NCBI GenBank assembly: GCA_030549495.1
Contig: JAUIRK010000501.1
Location: 461,001-525,000, forward strand
Length of the DNA stretch: 64,000 bases
Direction of reading: 5' to 3'
Origin: Nectonema munidae
Lineage: Eukaryota > Nematomorpha > Nectonematoida > Nectonematidae
The notes under the pieces are model-generated. The model did not search any database. It was not told the origin of the DNA and saw nothing but the letters and a program-made list of their open reading frames with translations. Position 1 is the stretch's first letter. Every line of letters begins with the position of its first letter. Position numbers and translations under genes: made by a program. Positions 32,941 through 44,216 of this stretch are shown here, piece by piece.

Positions 32941-33297
32941 TAGAGATTAATCGGATTTGAAATTTGACATCCTAGCAGATGAGGAAGCGGAAGTGAGGAT
33001 TCTGATGAGCTGACGAGTTCATAATTGCTATTATAAGAAAACAAAAGTTTTATACTTCTTAAGAGAAGGTGTCAACGCATATGTGCTATCATAAAGACGT
33101 ACCTACCATAAAAATTTTGGATAAAGAAACATTAAAAAATTCCGAAAAAAAACTTCGCGGCATATAGAGAAAAGAAAAATGTTTGAAAATTTCGGATGTG
33201 GATGTTATTGAACATGTTAAAACTTAAACGATTCGCGGATGAGGATGTTAAGAGGATGTACAAATTTTTGCGGAAGAGGCAATTAGTCCTAAAATTC
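32941..33297. mobile_element. MITE, TAGAGAT..ATCGGAT family, copy 1
   Basis: Starts TAGAGATTAATCGGATTTGA, matching the inverse of the right end of 44019-44216 (TAGAGATCTATCGGATGTGA). Inside, GCGGATGAGGATGT and AGAGGATGTACAAATTTT correspond to the other copy inverted. Repeated GGATG words in both orientations recall the subterminal motifs of Ac-like hAT elements. The right end has decayed. Confidence 0.6.
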
Positions 33298-33425
33298 GTA
33301 GTCCTCAAAGTGTTAAAGGTAAACAGGTGTGGATGGAATTTTAGAGGTAAAAAAAAAGTAACTGCCTTTCCATAATAAACGCAAAGTCACGTTTTTAAGC
33401 AAAGAAGAAAGAGAATGAAACTTAC

Positions 33426-33545
33426 AAGTTTAACAACATGAGATTTATTATTATCCTGATGACTGCTGTCCGAAAGATTAAAATTGGACAAAAGAGAAGC
33501 CAAAGTGAGTCTTCTTTTAGAGGAGGATTTTTCTTTGGAATGCAT
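33426..33545 (-). CDS. Possible first coding exon of the RGS gene
   Basis: On the minus strand an open segment starts at ATG (33545) and reads MHSKEKSSSKRRLTLASLLS, then NFNLSDSSHQDNNKSHVVKL, ending at a strong donor GTAAGTTTC in phase 0. The exon at 19536 begins in phase 0, so the join would be in frame. The peptide is basic then Ser-rich, with no known domain. The open frame continues upstream without a stop to 33644. An intron of about 13.9 kb would be needed, full of transposons. Linkage is inferred only from strand, phase and order; it could be the 5' exon of a different gene. Confidence 0.35.
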
Positions 33546-33990
33546 CCCGATTTGCAGAGGGAGAGAGAAAGAGTCAGTCGTATGCCGAAAGCAAAGAGAA
33601 GAAGATGGAATGGGAGTAAATGATTTGTCGTTGATCACAAACAAACTTGAGGAATAGTGATGATTGGTCGATAAACACTTTTAATATTATTTATCAGCAA
33701 CGCAATGAACGCCACCGCCTGATCGAGAATTGTAAATATGAATAAGAGGAAGGCTGAAAAGAGAAGCAGCAGTTTTGGCTGTGATGATGCTGTAGAATGT
33801 AGATGAATTTGAGCTCGTGTCACCCGAGAAGAGTGTATATTAATTTCACATACACGCTGCTAAGTAGGACGGCGCCACAAACCAGATAATGTGATTTGTT
33901 TATGCTTAGAGTTGTGATGGCGATAAAGAGTGCCTTGTCTGTGCGACGTTCAACGTATCCGATTTAAAATTAGGAACGATCAATTTTCCC
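33546..33990 (-). promoter_or_regulatory. Possible 5' UTR and promoter region (minus strand)
   Basis: A GC-richer, non-repetitive region upstream of the candidate first exon. On the minus strand TTAATATACACTCTTC near 33842-33827 is TATA-like, and the sequence up to the ATG is pyrimidine-rich with no transposon signature. This is suggestive only. Confidence 0.25.
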
Positions 33991-35652
33991 ATCAGCGCAA
34001 CAACTATCGCTATCAAATTCACTTATCAGTATTTAAATCATTTTAATTCATTCGACTTTTTTATTAATAAAGAAGTTCTGTTTCTTTTTGGATGCGACTT
34101 TTTATCCAAATCTCTTACTACTTTTCAAATTTTTCACCAAATTGATTTTATAAAATTCATTTTGAAAAAGCGATATCCTAGACAGTTTTCGTCAAACTTA
34201 GGAAAAAAAATTTATAAATGTGTTAATCATAATACACTTTTCAAGTCGAAACTGGTTAGGATAGCTTTATCTCTCCTTAAGTTACTCAATGAATTTTCCA
34301 AATTTGATTTGTTTATCAAATTCTCACATGGGTATTAACATCAAAAAATTTATATTTATTTTTCACGAAATTAATGAAAATTTGTTTGCAATTTCAAAAT
34401 TCGAAATGAAGCTTTTTCTATTTTTATTTTTTAATAATAAAAATATATTTTATTAAAGAAGTAAGAATTTGGGAAAGTAGTGGGAGATTTGCGCGGATTA
34501 CTTAGGATTACAAAAGAAAAATTATGATAAAGTATTTGAAGTTCAAGGATTTCAAAAGATAAAATATGAAAAAAGGTAGAACTTTAATGAAAACAAATTT
34601 TTATTAATTTAACATTTTAAAAATGCACACGCTGATTTAGGACGATTTCGAAGGCAGATAGATCGTGCATTTTTTCTCAAAATTTGCTAATTTTTGGAAT
34701 TCGGTGCTCCTAAACTTTTAATTTGGCGGTTATGTTGAATTTCAATTTTAAAAATTTGTAAAGATTTTCAAGCTCAATTTTTGCTTCACAAATTTTAATA
34801 ATTTCCACTAAGATAATTCTTTTAATTGTATTCTAAGTGAAACTTGGCAAGTTTATTTCCACATTTTCTTACTTTTTAATACATCTTTTGGTACTTCAAC
34901 TCACAAGTTTCTGGCAAAACTCTGATCTGGCGGTGTATTGCTGGGCTGTCAGATGTCCAGGTTTTAACAACTTTTCTCAACTTTTCATTCACCTATTTGA
35001 TCATTTCAAAAAACGAGTTTTGGTAAGTTCGTCTTTTCTCACTTGTTTGATTTTTCTTTAAATTTACTATCTTTTATTTTTTATTTACTTTTACAAACTT
35101 AAAAAATATTTAAAAAAAAATTAAACTTGAAAAATGTTACTGTCTTACATTTATAAGTGGAAAAACTCTTTATGGAAACCAAATAACATAAAGGAGGCAT
35201 TGTTGTTAACCAGTTAAAGAAATGATGTTGATTCCGTCAAGCGAATTTTTCCATTTTTTTATTTATGAAATTTGTGCGGTTTTTTAATAATATGGAAATG
35301 TTTGTAAAAATTTTATATTTTAGGGTTGAAAAAACGAGCATATATTTTATATTTTAATGTTTTCAGAAAAAAATTATCACATATTCTAGTGTTCTTAACA
35401 ATTTTTGAGTTATAAATTTATGAATGCAGTATTCAGTTTTTTAATTTATACAGTTTTTGTATTCTTTTAATTGAAAAAAACGACAAAAAATTCAAAGTAA
35501 AAAAGAATTAATAGAGGACGCACTTAATGTAAAAATGGTACATATATTAGTATTCCATGAGAAGGCATAATAATCACAATATCAATTATGTTAAAAAATA
35601 ATTATTTAAAATATGCAAATATATACTTCATGATATTCAATGGGATTGAATA
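33991..35652. other. No gene seen
   Basis: A plus-strand open frame 34837-35061 ends near a good donor (TTTTG/GTAAGTTC at about 35022), but its protein matches nothing I know and it has no partner exon, so it is not called. The rest is AT-rich. Confidence 0.4.
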
Positions 35653-35664
35653 ACCTCGCCATTT

Positions 35665-36359
35665 CGTGTCCGGACATTTGGCCGAAAGACAATTGGCCGA
35701 CAGACATTTGGCCCACAGACATCTGACCAAATGGACATTTAGCCGACGTACATTTGGCCGAACAGATATTTGACCGAACCGACATTTCACCAAACGGACA
35801 TTTGATCGAATAAACATTTAGAATAGATTTTAGAATTTAGAATAAACATATAGTATAGTTAGAATATTGTTATAGTTTTAGTATAGTTAGAATATTGTTA
35901 GTCTTAGAGTCGATGTTAGTATAGTATATCATATTTTCAAATCCAACCATAAAATGGAATATTGTGGGACATTTTTTGTGGGTCGGTAATTAGTTAGACA
36001 CTTATAACCTACAAAAATATAGCAAATTAGTCCTTAGTGAGCAAGAGTGATTGATTACATAGATGCTTAATATTCGATGAACGAAGATACGAATGCATTT
36101 ATAAACGTGAAATTTGTGCTCTGTAGACGAATACATTTCATTGGTGGCACGTAAGGATATACAAAATTGTGTTATAAACAGCGTAAGATAACATACGCAT
36201 CTTTACCGTTTCCTGGCATTTGGCCGAAAGATCAATTGTCTGTTCTGTTCGGTCAATCGTCTGTTCTGTCAAATGTCCGTTCGGTGAAATGTCCATTCAG
36301 TCAGATGTCTGTCGGCCAAATGTCTGTCGGCCAATTGTCTTTCGGCTAAATGTCCGGGT
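35665..36359. mobile_element. Foldback element with short-word TIRs and 12-bp target duplication
   Basis: A left arm of about 145 bp (CCGGACATTTGGCCGAAAGA, then CAATTGGCCGACAGACATTT, further varying words) is inverted at 36220-36359. Both arms are chains of about 17-22 bp words of the form GGACATTTGGCCGAA. Flanks ACCTCGCCATTT (35653-35664 and 36360-36371) are an exact 12-bp direct repeat. The centre is AT-rich, with a TAGTATAGTTAGAATATTG repeat. There is no coding capacity. Duplication size and long TIRs fit Mutator-like elements best. Confidence 0.8.
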
Positions 36360-36375
36360 ACCTCGCCATTTATCG

Positions 36376-37204
36376 AAAGCCCATACGTGGTTTTCAAACG
36401 TTATGTTTTGGTTAAGTTAATTTTTTCAAGAATTACATTTTTTCAAAAACTTTAGGGTAAGAGGGAAATCGTGTCTTTTCAATGGAATTTAAAATTGAAA
36501 CAGCTCTCACCAATTTCAGTACATTACTGAAATTTCGTTACTGATTACAGCCATTAAATATTCAAAACTTATTGTAAATTAGTATTTTTTAATTAATTAG
36601 TACTAATTGGTCAACAAACTAACGAAAGGTAAAATAAATATTAATTATTTTTTCGTTAACTGATTTTTCCTTAGAAGTTCTAACATCGTAGTGAGACACA
36701 TTCCCTGCTTAAAATTAAATTTTAGATTTGATGTTAATAATCACATTTGTCTGGAGTCAATTGCAAATGGACTGACTGAGCCATTTTGCTTAATTCTCTC
36801 TCTTAGTATTGATTGCATAAGCGTTATTGAATGCAAGGCTGTTAATTTTGATTTATGATTCTTGATTAAATCTAAAATAAAATATAAATTTTAATGCAAA
36901 GTTTGTCATCAAATAGATGTTATATAAGTTGGTAGGTGAAAATTTTAAAATCAATTACATCGCGCGTACACTGAGGAAGCACGCAAATTTGTGCAAAAGA
37001 GAGAAGACGTTAAATATATAATGATGATAGGAAATGAAAAGGAGAAAATGAAAGAAGAGGATATGGCTTTGCGCCAATTTAATAATTTATAATTAATAAA
37101 AAGTATGTAAAATCAATAAACTACTGTCCTGACACATCAGTGTCAACTCTGGCTAAGGTGTCGTCGCCATTGGCCCCGCATTTAATCCTGCCTTTTTGCG
37201 ATAT
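36376..37204. other. No gene seen
   Basis: Mostly AT-rich. The GC-richer stretch 37140-37200 (CTAAGGTGTCGTCGCCATTG) is not recognised. Confidence 0.45.
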
Positions 37205-37336
37205 AACCAAAAAATAAGGAATAAAGAGAGCACTTAGCAGAACAGTGGGTGGATACTATGTTGCTGCAGAATGTGCTAAGAAAAGTTCTGCAGTTGTAAA
37301 GTTGAAGCACATCTTCCTGTCAAACAATACCATTAG
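37205..37336 (+). mobile_element. hAT transposase fragment, left of LINE insertion
   Basis: The frame YVAAECAKKSSAVVKLKHIF and then LSNNTI resembles the region before the ZBED5-type hAT core and matches the copy at 44970-45060 (RSSEVVKLKPIFLSNGTL). It continues after the LINE at 40768. Confidence 0.65.
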
Positions 37337-40300
37337 CTAAGAAACGTAGCGCTCTAATTGAGCTTCTGGCCGAACATAGCATAGACGTCTTCTCTCTGAA
37401 CGAAGTCAAATCTCAAGCCAAGTATTCCATCCGCTTCCTCGGATATAGGACATTTGTGCATTCTGGAACAAGCCACTCGCGAGGTCTAGCAATGGGTGTG
37501 CGAGAGGGGTTAAAGGTTTCCAGCTTCACAATAAGTGACTCTGGGGACTCAATGGCCCTGAAGCTTGATCTTCGCAGAGCTGGACATTTAGTTGTGCTGG
37601 GTTGTTACAACCCGCCTAGTAACCCTCTGTTGGACTACGAATTTATTGAAAGATATCTTCGCGCCTCCGATAAGGTGCTTCTACTAGGCGACCTAAACGC
37701 TCACCACACTAGGCTGTTTAGTGAAACCAATAGTGCGGCTGGCACCGACTTACTCAAGTTGGTAGAGGATTCGTATGCGTTTATCGTTAACGATCCAACA
37801 CCGACTCGTGAAAAGAATGTGTTAGACCTTGCATTCGTGTCTTTTAATCTAAGACCACTTCTAGCTTCAATAATGGTTATCCAGGATTGCTGTGTATCTG
37901 TCCACAAGCCCTTGTTGATCACAGTTTCTTTAGGTCCACAATTCACGGCTGAAAAGGGAAATTTAGTGAAGAAGTGGGTCTTCAGCAAAGCCAACTGGGA
38001 TAGGTTTAGGTCGCTACTAAATGATTCAACCCCGCGGGTCATGATGTGCATAGGAGTAAAACCTCCTGAGGAACTTGCGAAGTGTGTTAACGATGCTATT
38101 CTCTCTGCGGCACGAGAGGCAGTTCCCTTGAAGGAGGTTAGAAAATACGAAAATCCAATTCCGAAGAATGTCCTATCACTCATCAAAGAAAAACGAGCTC
38201 TCTATAGAAAATCCATTCACACTAGGGACGACGAGACAAAGAATCTCATCAATCGATTACAAAAACTCATTAGGAAAAAGCTCGGCGAAACCACATCTAG
38301 GAAAGTTACAAGCATCACAAAAGCCTCTAACCCGCTACAGGGCTCTTCGAAGTTCTGGAACCTGGTTAGAGGGCTGAAGCCTGGCTGCAAAGGTCCAACG
38401 TCGGTCACTTGGAATAACCGAACAGCCATTGAGGCGGAAGATAAATGTGCACTGCTTGCTGATTATTACGAAGATGTGTATAGGACAAATCCAAGTCCGA
38501 AAAATTTTAATTCTGAAATTGAGTTTTTTAGGCGTTTACCTGCGACGAACGACACTAACTTCATCCTAGAGGACCTGGTTCAAATCATTAAAAAGCTTAA
38601 AGCTAGGAAAGCGGCGGGATGGGATGAAGTTAGTAATCTATTCATCAAGAATCTTCCCCCTAGGTTTAGAGACGTCTTGCTGGCAATATATAACTCTTTT
38701 ATAAAAGATGGGGTTTACCCAGACTGCTATAAAAGGGCTATACTTATTTGTTTGCCAAAGGCTGGCAAGAAGAGCGGCAAACCGAGTGACCTACGGCCTA
38801 TCAGTCTTCTCCCTTGCCTGAGCAAAGTGTATGACAAATTAATTTTTGGAGTACTCGATGCTTGGTGCAAGGAGCATGCAATCATCCCAGAAGAACAGTT
38901 TGGATTCCAAAAAGGTTTGTCAACAAATCATGTTCTGCTTACCTTGCATCATGATGTTGCTAAAAGCTTAAATGATGGCCTCTACGTAGGGATGATATCT
39001 TACGACCTGGAGAAGGCTTTTGATACGGTCTGGCATGAGGGTTTGCTGTTCAAACTTAGTAGCATGTTTGTGCCATCATGCATCTTTAAGGTAGTTCACA
39101 GTTTCCTTTCTCGACGCTCATTCCAGATCAGAATAAATAACAAATTTTCAAGGAGAATAAGCCTAGGACGCGGGGTTCCCCAATGTTCACCTCTAAGCCG
39201 TCTTCTGTTCAACATCTACATATCTGATATTAGGGAATCTTTCAATAAGTCAATCTATGCTAGGATAATCAGTTTCGCAGACGACATATGTGTATATTAC
39301 TCCGCTAAGCGTGTTCCGCGTATTTGCAAACACCTTACGGACGTAAATACCATATTAGGGGGTATTTCACTGGATGGAACCTTAAGGTGAATTACTCTAA
39401 ATGCAAGTTCATCATCTTTGGCGCTAATTGTCCCAAAAATAACCCGCCAACTATAGGGAATATTCCCCGAGTTCGCCACCTAAAATATCTAGGAATCAAT
39501 TGGGATGCAGGGTTTAGTTTTCATCGTGAAGCTCACGAAAAGATAAAAAAAAAAAGGGGGGAAGAAGGATCTAGCGCTATATGGATGTCTTAAAGACCTT
39601 GGGGTCAATTCCACGGTGGTAGGCAAGGTCATTAAAATCCTCACAATCCCGAAATTGACTTATGGAAACTCCATTTTGGGATGCCTTTCCTCAACTTGGA
39701 CCAACCAAATAGACGACCTCGTGTATAAACTTTTTAGGACTGTTTATGGCAACCCTTTCACTATTGCCCATAGCCGGACCTCCTTTTCTTGGTTCCAGAA
39801 AAGGTTGGAGAAATTAAATTAAAAGTTTATAGAAAAATTAAGGACACAGAAGCATTGCCCACAATTATGCCAAGCTTGGGAGCTGGCGCAAACCCAGGCT
39901 GAAGCGTTCTTGGGGGTATATGCTAAAAAAAAAAGAGAAAAGTCTACCCATATACAATAGCCCCCAAGCAATAGGGAATTTTGCGTTCTGCGATATAGTT
40001 CTGTTTTTTCTGAGTTCTAGATCCGCCTACTTAAATTTAGGATTGGCACAAGGCATAAGTCCCAAAACAGTTTCATGTTACGAGCTAGGTTAGGCATAGT
40101 CGGTAATCTGGCCTCTGTAGGAGTCTACTTGTAGGACCGTCTATACATTCCAATTCTAAAACATATATCCTAGGGACTACATTTAGGGATGGAGTCATAT
40201 TCCAGGGGTAGATTGTTCCTAACCTAGCATGCCCTAAATTATGTATATCTTTCTTAACCCCTATAACATGTATCAAATATTATTTATTAATAATATATAA

Positions 40301-40757
40301 GATATTGCATGCCTTCTAACGCTTCTATTTTTTGTAACATATACCTTTTATAATCATATTCTTTTATTTAGGAACAAGATACATTCCGTCGTGCCGGTTT
40401 TTTACCCTGGTTTTCTTCTTCTGAAGAATTCAAAGGTTTTTACGGTTAGGTAGTGCTCTAGCGACCCGATTCTACGTGGTTAGTAATCAAGCTATCACTA
40501 GACAATAAGTTTGTTTCCCAAATTGGGAGCGTTCGCGTTAGGATTGTATCGTTCACTCAGATGTATTTATATATTTGAACATAAATTCTTGTAAAATAAT
40601 ATATATAACAAGGTATAGCTATTTTTTGTAACAAGGGCCGGTAGGCGTTTAGTGGGATGTAAAGTCCAGGTAGACTTGGACTCAGCATTCCGGGCGGGCC
40701 ACGATATCCGAAAGGATGGGTGCGAACGCCACAAACAACTTAATTAATTAATTAATG
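37337..40757 (+). mobile_element. Jockey-like LINE, 5'-truncated, with 10-bp target duplication
   Basis: The element is bounded by ATACCATTAG direct repeats (37327-37336 and 40758-40767) and ends in a (TTAA)n-type tail at 40738-40757. ORF2 is open from the very first codon (37339), so truncation removed ORF1 and only about the first 20-30 residues of ORF2. A 3' region of about 0.9 kb follows the coding part. It is inserted in a hAT copy. Confidence 0.92.
37339..39835 (+). pseudogene. LINE ORF2: APE endonuclease and reverse transcriptase
   Basis: Open from 37339 to 39387 and continued in two other frames. It begins within the AP-endonuclease domain: RSALIELLAEHSIDVFSLNE near 37350, KVLLLGDLNAHH near 37690, VLDLAFVSFN near 37830. 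The reverse transcriptase shows KARKAAGWDEVSN (38610), LRPISLLPCLSKVYDKLI (38795), EEQFGFQKGLSTNHV (38900), YDLEKAFDTVWHEGLL (39003), GVPQCSPLSRLLFNIYISDI (39175) and the catalytic FADD box at 39273. GVPQG has become GVPQC. Frame changes fall at or near a G5 run (39358-39362) and the A/G run at 39545-39565; the thumb part continues at 39400-39590 and 39600-39822. The family nicks target DNA and primes cDNA there. Confidence 0.92.
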
Positions 40758-40767
40758 ATACCATTAG

Positions 40768-40850
40768 AAGGCTAATGGAAGAGATGTCTTATGACATGTC
40801 AGACGTGGTTTTATTGATTCGGAGTCGTCAAGTATATTATCCTTTATGGA
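40768..40850 (+). mobile_element. hAT transposase fragment, right of LINE insertion
   Basis: AAGGCTAATGGAAGAGATGT, then ACGTGGTTTTATTGATTCGG, matches 45051-45110 in the other hAT copy and continues the piece that ends at 37336. Confidence 0.65.
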
Positions 40851-40908
40851 AATTTTGAAGATTCCAATTTAAACTTTTTCAGAGACTATAATAGATCAAT
40901 TTAAATCT

Positions 40909-41157
40909 TACAACGATAAAGTCAAAGTAATTTATTGGGCACAACGTTAAAAGATTATAAATTTTCGCTGAGAATCAGCTTTTTCAAATAAAAAACCACA
41001 ATCTTCAGAGCGAGGAGACACATATCACTCTTTACTACAACAAGAACTCTCCTCGCTCTGAAGATTGTGGTTTTTTATTTGAAAAAGCTGATTGTCAGTG
41101 AAAATTTATAATCCTTTAACGTTGTGCCCAATAAATTACCTTTACTTTATCGTTGTA
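40909..41157. repeat. 110-bp-arm foldback (long hairpin)
   Basis: Arms 40909-41018 and 41048-41157 are inverse complements with 5 mismatches by my count, around a 29-nt loop. The inner part (AAATAAAAAACCACAATCTT, CAGAGCGAGGAGA) is perfect for about 45 bp. No target duplication or coding capacity was found. If transcribed it would form a 110-bp duplex. Confidence 0.9.
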
Positions 41158-41634
41158 CTTTACCCTCACCAATTTGATGGGCCACCTTCAGCACCAAATT
41201 TATAATTTAATTGTAATTTGAAAGACGCATTACAGAAACTGTACAAACTAAGATGAAAAATAATTAAAAAAAGCTTGTAGACTTCAAAAAAGTGCCTGAA
41301 ATTATAAAACTTCAAATTGAGTATTGTTATGTTAATTTTTTTAAGCAAGTTGGAAATATTGCCTTCTTTACTTTTTTTGAATTTCATTTTTTTAATGTAA
41401 TATTTATAATTTTTAGTTTTTTTTTATCAATTATTATATTTTTCATTGTACACTTTATTAAATCTCACAAACCTTCACATTTAAAAATCGCATTTTTCTT
41501 TTAATATTTTGTTATATTCAATTTCGCGCGTCTTTGGTGATTGTTTGTAAATAAAGAAACATCTTCTTCATTCTAATTCGATTAAAAAATTGATTTATAA
41601 TTGATAAATTGAGAATAATTATAAATCGATGTAT
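41158..41634. other. No gene seen
   Basis: AT-rich, with two opposed short frames that look like shadows. Confidence 0.5.
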
Positions 41635-41643
41635 TATTATACA

Positions 41644-41947
41644 AGGTAATAGGGAAATTGCCCGTTGGATAATTGACAGGCGCAAAATTGCAAGCGAGGA
41701 AAATTACCATTCAGAAAATAGCCAGTGAGAAATATTGTGATTGACAAATTCAAAGATTGATATCCCAGAATATAATGCTTAATCTGATTAAAATAAAGAC
41801 TCTTTTTCCAATTCCTAAAGTAAACCAGAATATTTATATTGAAACTAAGGACTACTCGCATATCAATCCTACAATTGTCAATGGCAATTTTCTGAATGGA
41901 AATATTCCTTTCTGGCAATTATCCAACGAGCAATTTTCCGTGCACAG
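41644..41947. mobile_element. Foldback element with short-word TIRs and 9-bp target duplication
   Basis: Left arm GGGAAATTGCCCGTTGGATA, then TACCATTCAGAAAAT; the inverse of the right arm reads GGAAAATTGCTCGTTGGATA, then TCCATTCAGAAAAT. Both consist of varying words around GGAAAATTGCC. The exact 9-bp flanks TATTATACA (41635-41643 and 41948-41956) are of Mutator type. 304 bp, no coding capacity. Confidence 0.85.
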
Positions 41948-41956
41948 TATTATACA

Positions 41957-42749
41957 TCCCATTATTTTTTCTAAAAGTAAAATAATTTATTGCCTAAAAG
42001 TTTGGAGATTTTGGTTTTTTTTCATTTTTGAACTTAATAAATAAAAATTTAATTCTAAATAATTACTAACATTGGAAGCTGAAATGATTTTTTCAAATCG
42101 TTTGAAAAAAACAAAATTTCGGAAAAATTAAAGCATATTTCCTTTTATTTTGGATTATTTCGATAAAAAGTCTATCCGAAATCTACTAACTTTTCACGAT
42201 CTAATTGAAATGAAGCAGCTAAAATCAAGAAAAGAGATATGTCATTTTATGAAACAAAAAAAAAACATTTATCCCTAATTTTGTTGGAACTTAGAGAGAT
42301 TGGTTTGATGAAAGAATGTTTAGGAAACTAGGTTTTTTGTAAACTTTAAATTTTTTAATACTTTTTTTTTAATTAAAGTTTTTTAATGTTTGGATGTAAA
42401 GATATCTCTAAAAAAATAACATACATGCAAAATATATCGTGAAAACTCATTATTTAAATATACAATTCTTTGCTTTTAACGACATCTAAATTTCTCTTTG
42501 TATACTTCAAAAGGGGGCTTTCTCTGTATCTTCGTAAGTGCACACTGCACAGTGTGTTTGGTTTTAATTCCCATCCTCTAACATTGCAGCAAATAATGAA
42601 TTCTCCATCTAGTATTTTATATACTTATATCTGTGAAAATAGGATGGCGTAAGGGCTAGTGAAGTCATCGTTTTTTAATCTAAGAAATAGCCATTACCAA
42701 TCTAATTAGTAAGTGATACTTATTTTTTCTCTCACAGTGAATTTGGGTT
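41957..42749. other. No gene seen
   Basis: AT-rich, no supported feature. Confidence 0.5.
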
Positions 42750-42808
42750 GAGGGCCCCTTTAGCATGAAGGGTCCTAGGTCAATGGCCTATAGTAAAATC
42801 CGGCCCTG
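42750..42808 (-). mobile_element. Solo hAT-type terminus (CAGGGCCGGATT)
   Basis: Read on the minus strand from 42808: CAGGGCCGGATTTTACTATA, then GGCC, later AAAGGGGCCCTCAACCC. This has the form of widespread CAGGGCCGG hAT ends. The partner end was not found. Confidence 0.4.
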
Positions 42809-42809
42809 T

Positions 42810-44018
42810 CCAATAAACTATCTAAAAGGGTATAAGTAGTAATATTTGAAGAATATTAAAATATTGAATTTAAATTACTACCAAAAAGATAGAAAATATA
42901 CAAAAAATCGTAAGAGAATGGGATAGGAACACTTTGAGCAATGATCGTTTTTTTATGTGGTTGAACATGGGTTGAGTGGGTGGTGTTGTTATTTGGTCAT
43001 AATTTTTTTGCAAGGTTATATCTGTGATTGTTTGTGATTATGCATATATACGAGTCAAATAGTTAATTACATCAATGTGTTGATTGACGGCATTGTGTTC
43101 CAATAGGGAGTGCTTGGCTTCTAGAAATAGTAAATTTTCAGATGAGGAGGTGCATAAAATCTTGGCTTTCGTGAATGCGTGTTTATTGCTATTAATGTGG
43201 TATTGGTGTTCATGGAGGCGGTGATGTAAGGGTCTGTCAGTTTTTTCGTTGTATGAACATGAACGATGTATGATGATGAAGAAACGTTCCGAAATTTATT
43301 CCTTGTTTTCAAATAAAGTGTTCCTTTAAAATATCCTATTCTTTTACGATTTTTTTGTATATTTTTTTACACAATGGAACAAAATGTTACACTTACTACA
43401 AAAACATAGAATCCAAATATTCTTTTTAATAAAAATATGTTATCCTATCTTATTATACTCCTCGTTTTAATTAAATTATTTTTATAATTTTGTATAAAAA
43501 AATGCACCTACAATATCATATAATCATTTATTAATTGAAATAAAAGTATTCAAATATTAATAACTTTCTAAAGAGCTGAAGCTTCGGTCAATAAAAATTG
43601 TTGCTTTTTTCGTCAATGATTTTTCTTCTAAAATTTTTTATCCAAAGAACATTTTGTTTTTTTTTGGATAATATGAAAAAAAACTTGAAATCTGTAAAAT
43701 TTAAAAGATAAACTTTATGCGTTAAAGATAATACTTAAAAAGTTGCGCAAATTAATCATTTGAAGCCCTGAAAGTACCTAAACATTTGTTTAAAAAGAAC
43801 ATATAAAGCGTAATATATTTACTATTTCAAGTAACAAAAAACTTTTTCAAAAAGTTAAAAAAATGCTAAATTTTAGAACAGGATCATTGATTTTACTTTA
43901 AAACGAATGTTACGTATGAGTATCACGTGTTCTGTACACATCAATTATTAATAGAAGTGCATATTGATAAGTTATTAGAACTTGTTTTTGTTACATTAGG
44001 TATGACATATATTCTAAT
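42810..44018. other. No gene seen
   Basis: AT-rich. AAGAAACGTTCCGAAATTTA near 43280 recalls phrases common at retroelement 3' ends but is too short to call. Confidence 0.45.
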
Positions 44019-44216
44019 TAGAGATACATCGGATATCCGCTAAAATTTGTACATCCTCTTTACATCCTCATCCGCGTATCATTTCAACATCCGAAATAAC
44101 ATCCGGTGTATGTTTGCATGGAATAGCAATTATGATATCCGAATCCGCTAAAAGAATTAATTCTTGCATCCGCATCCACTAAGATGTCAAAAAATTTCAC
44201 ATCCGATAGATCTCTA
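44019..44216. mobile_element. MITE, TAGAGAT..ATCGGAT family, copy 2
   Basis: TAGAGATACATCGGATATCC at 44019 and the inverse of the right end TAGAGATCTATCGGATGTGA at 44216 form TIRs. The internal CATCC and CCGCATCC words are as in copy 1 (32941). No clear target duplication. Confidence 0.7.

Noticed and set aside
34837-35061. Plus-strand open frame with a donor-like end
   Set aside because: Hydrophobic, AT-driven codon content, no partner exon and no recognised similarity.
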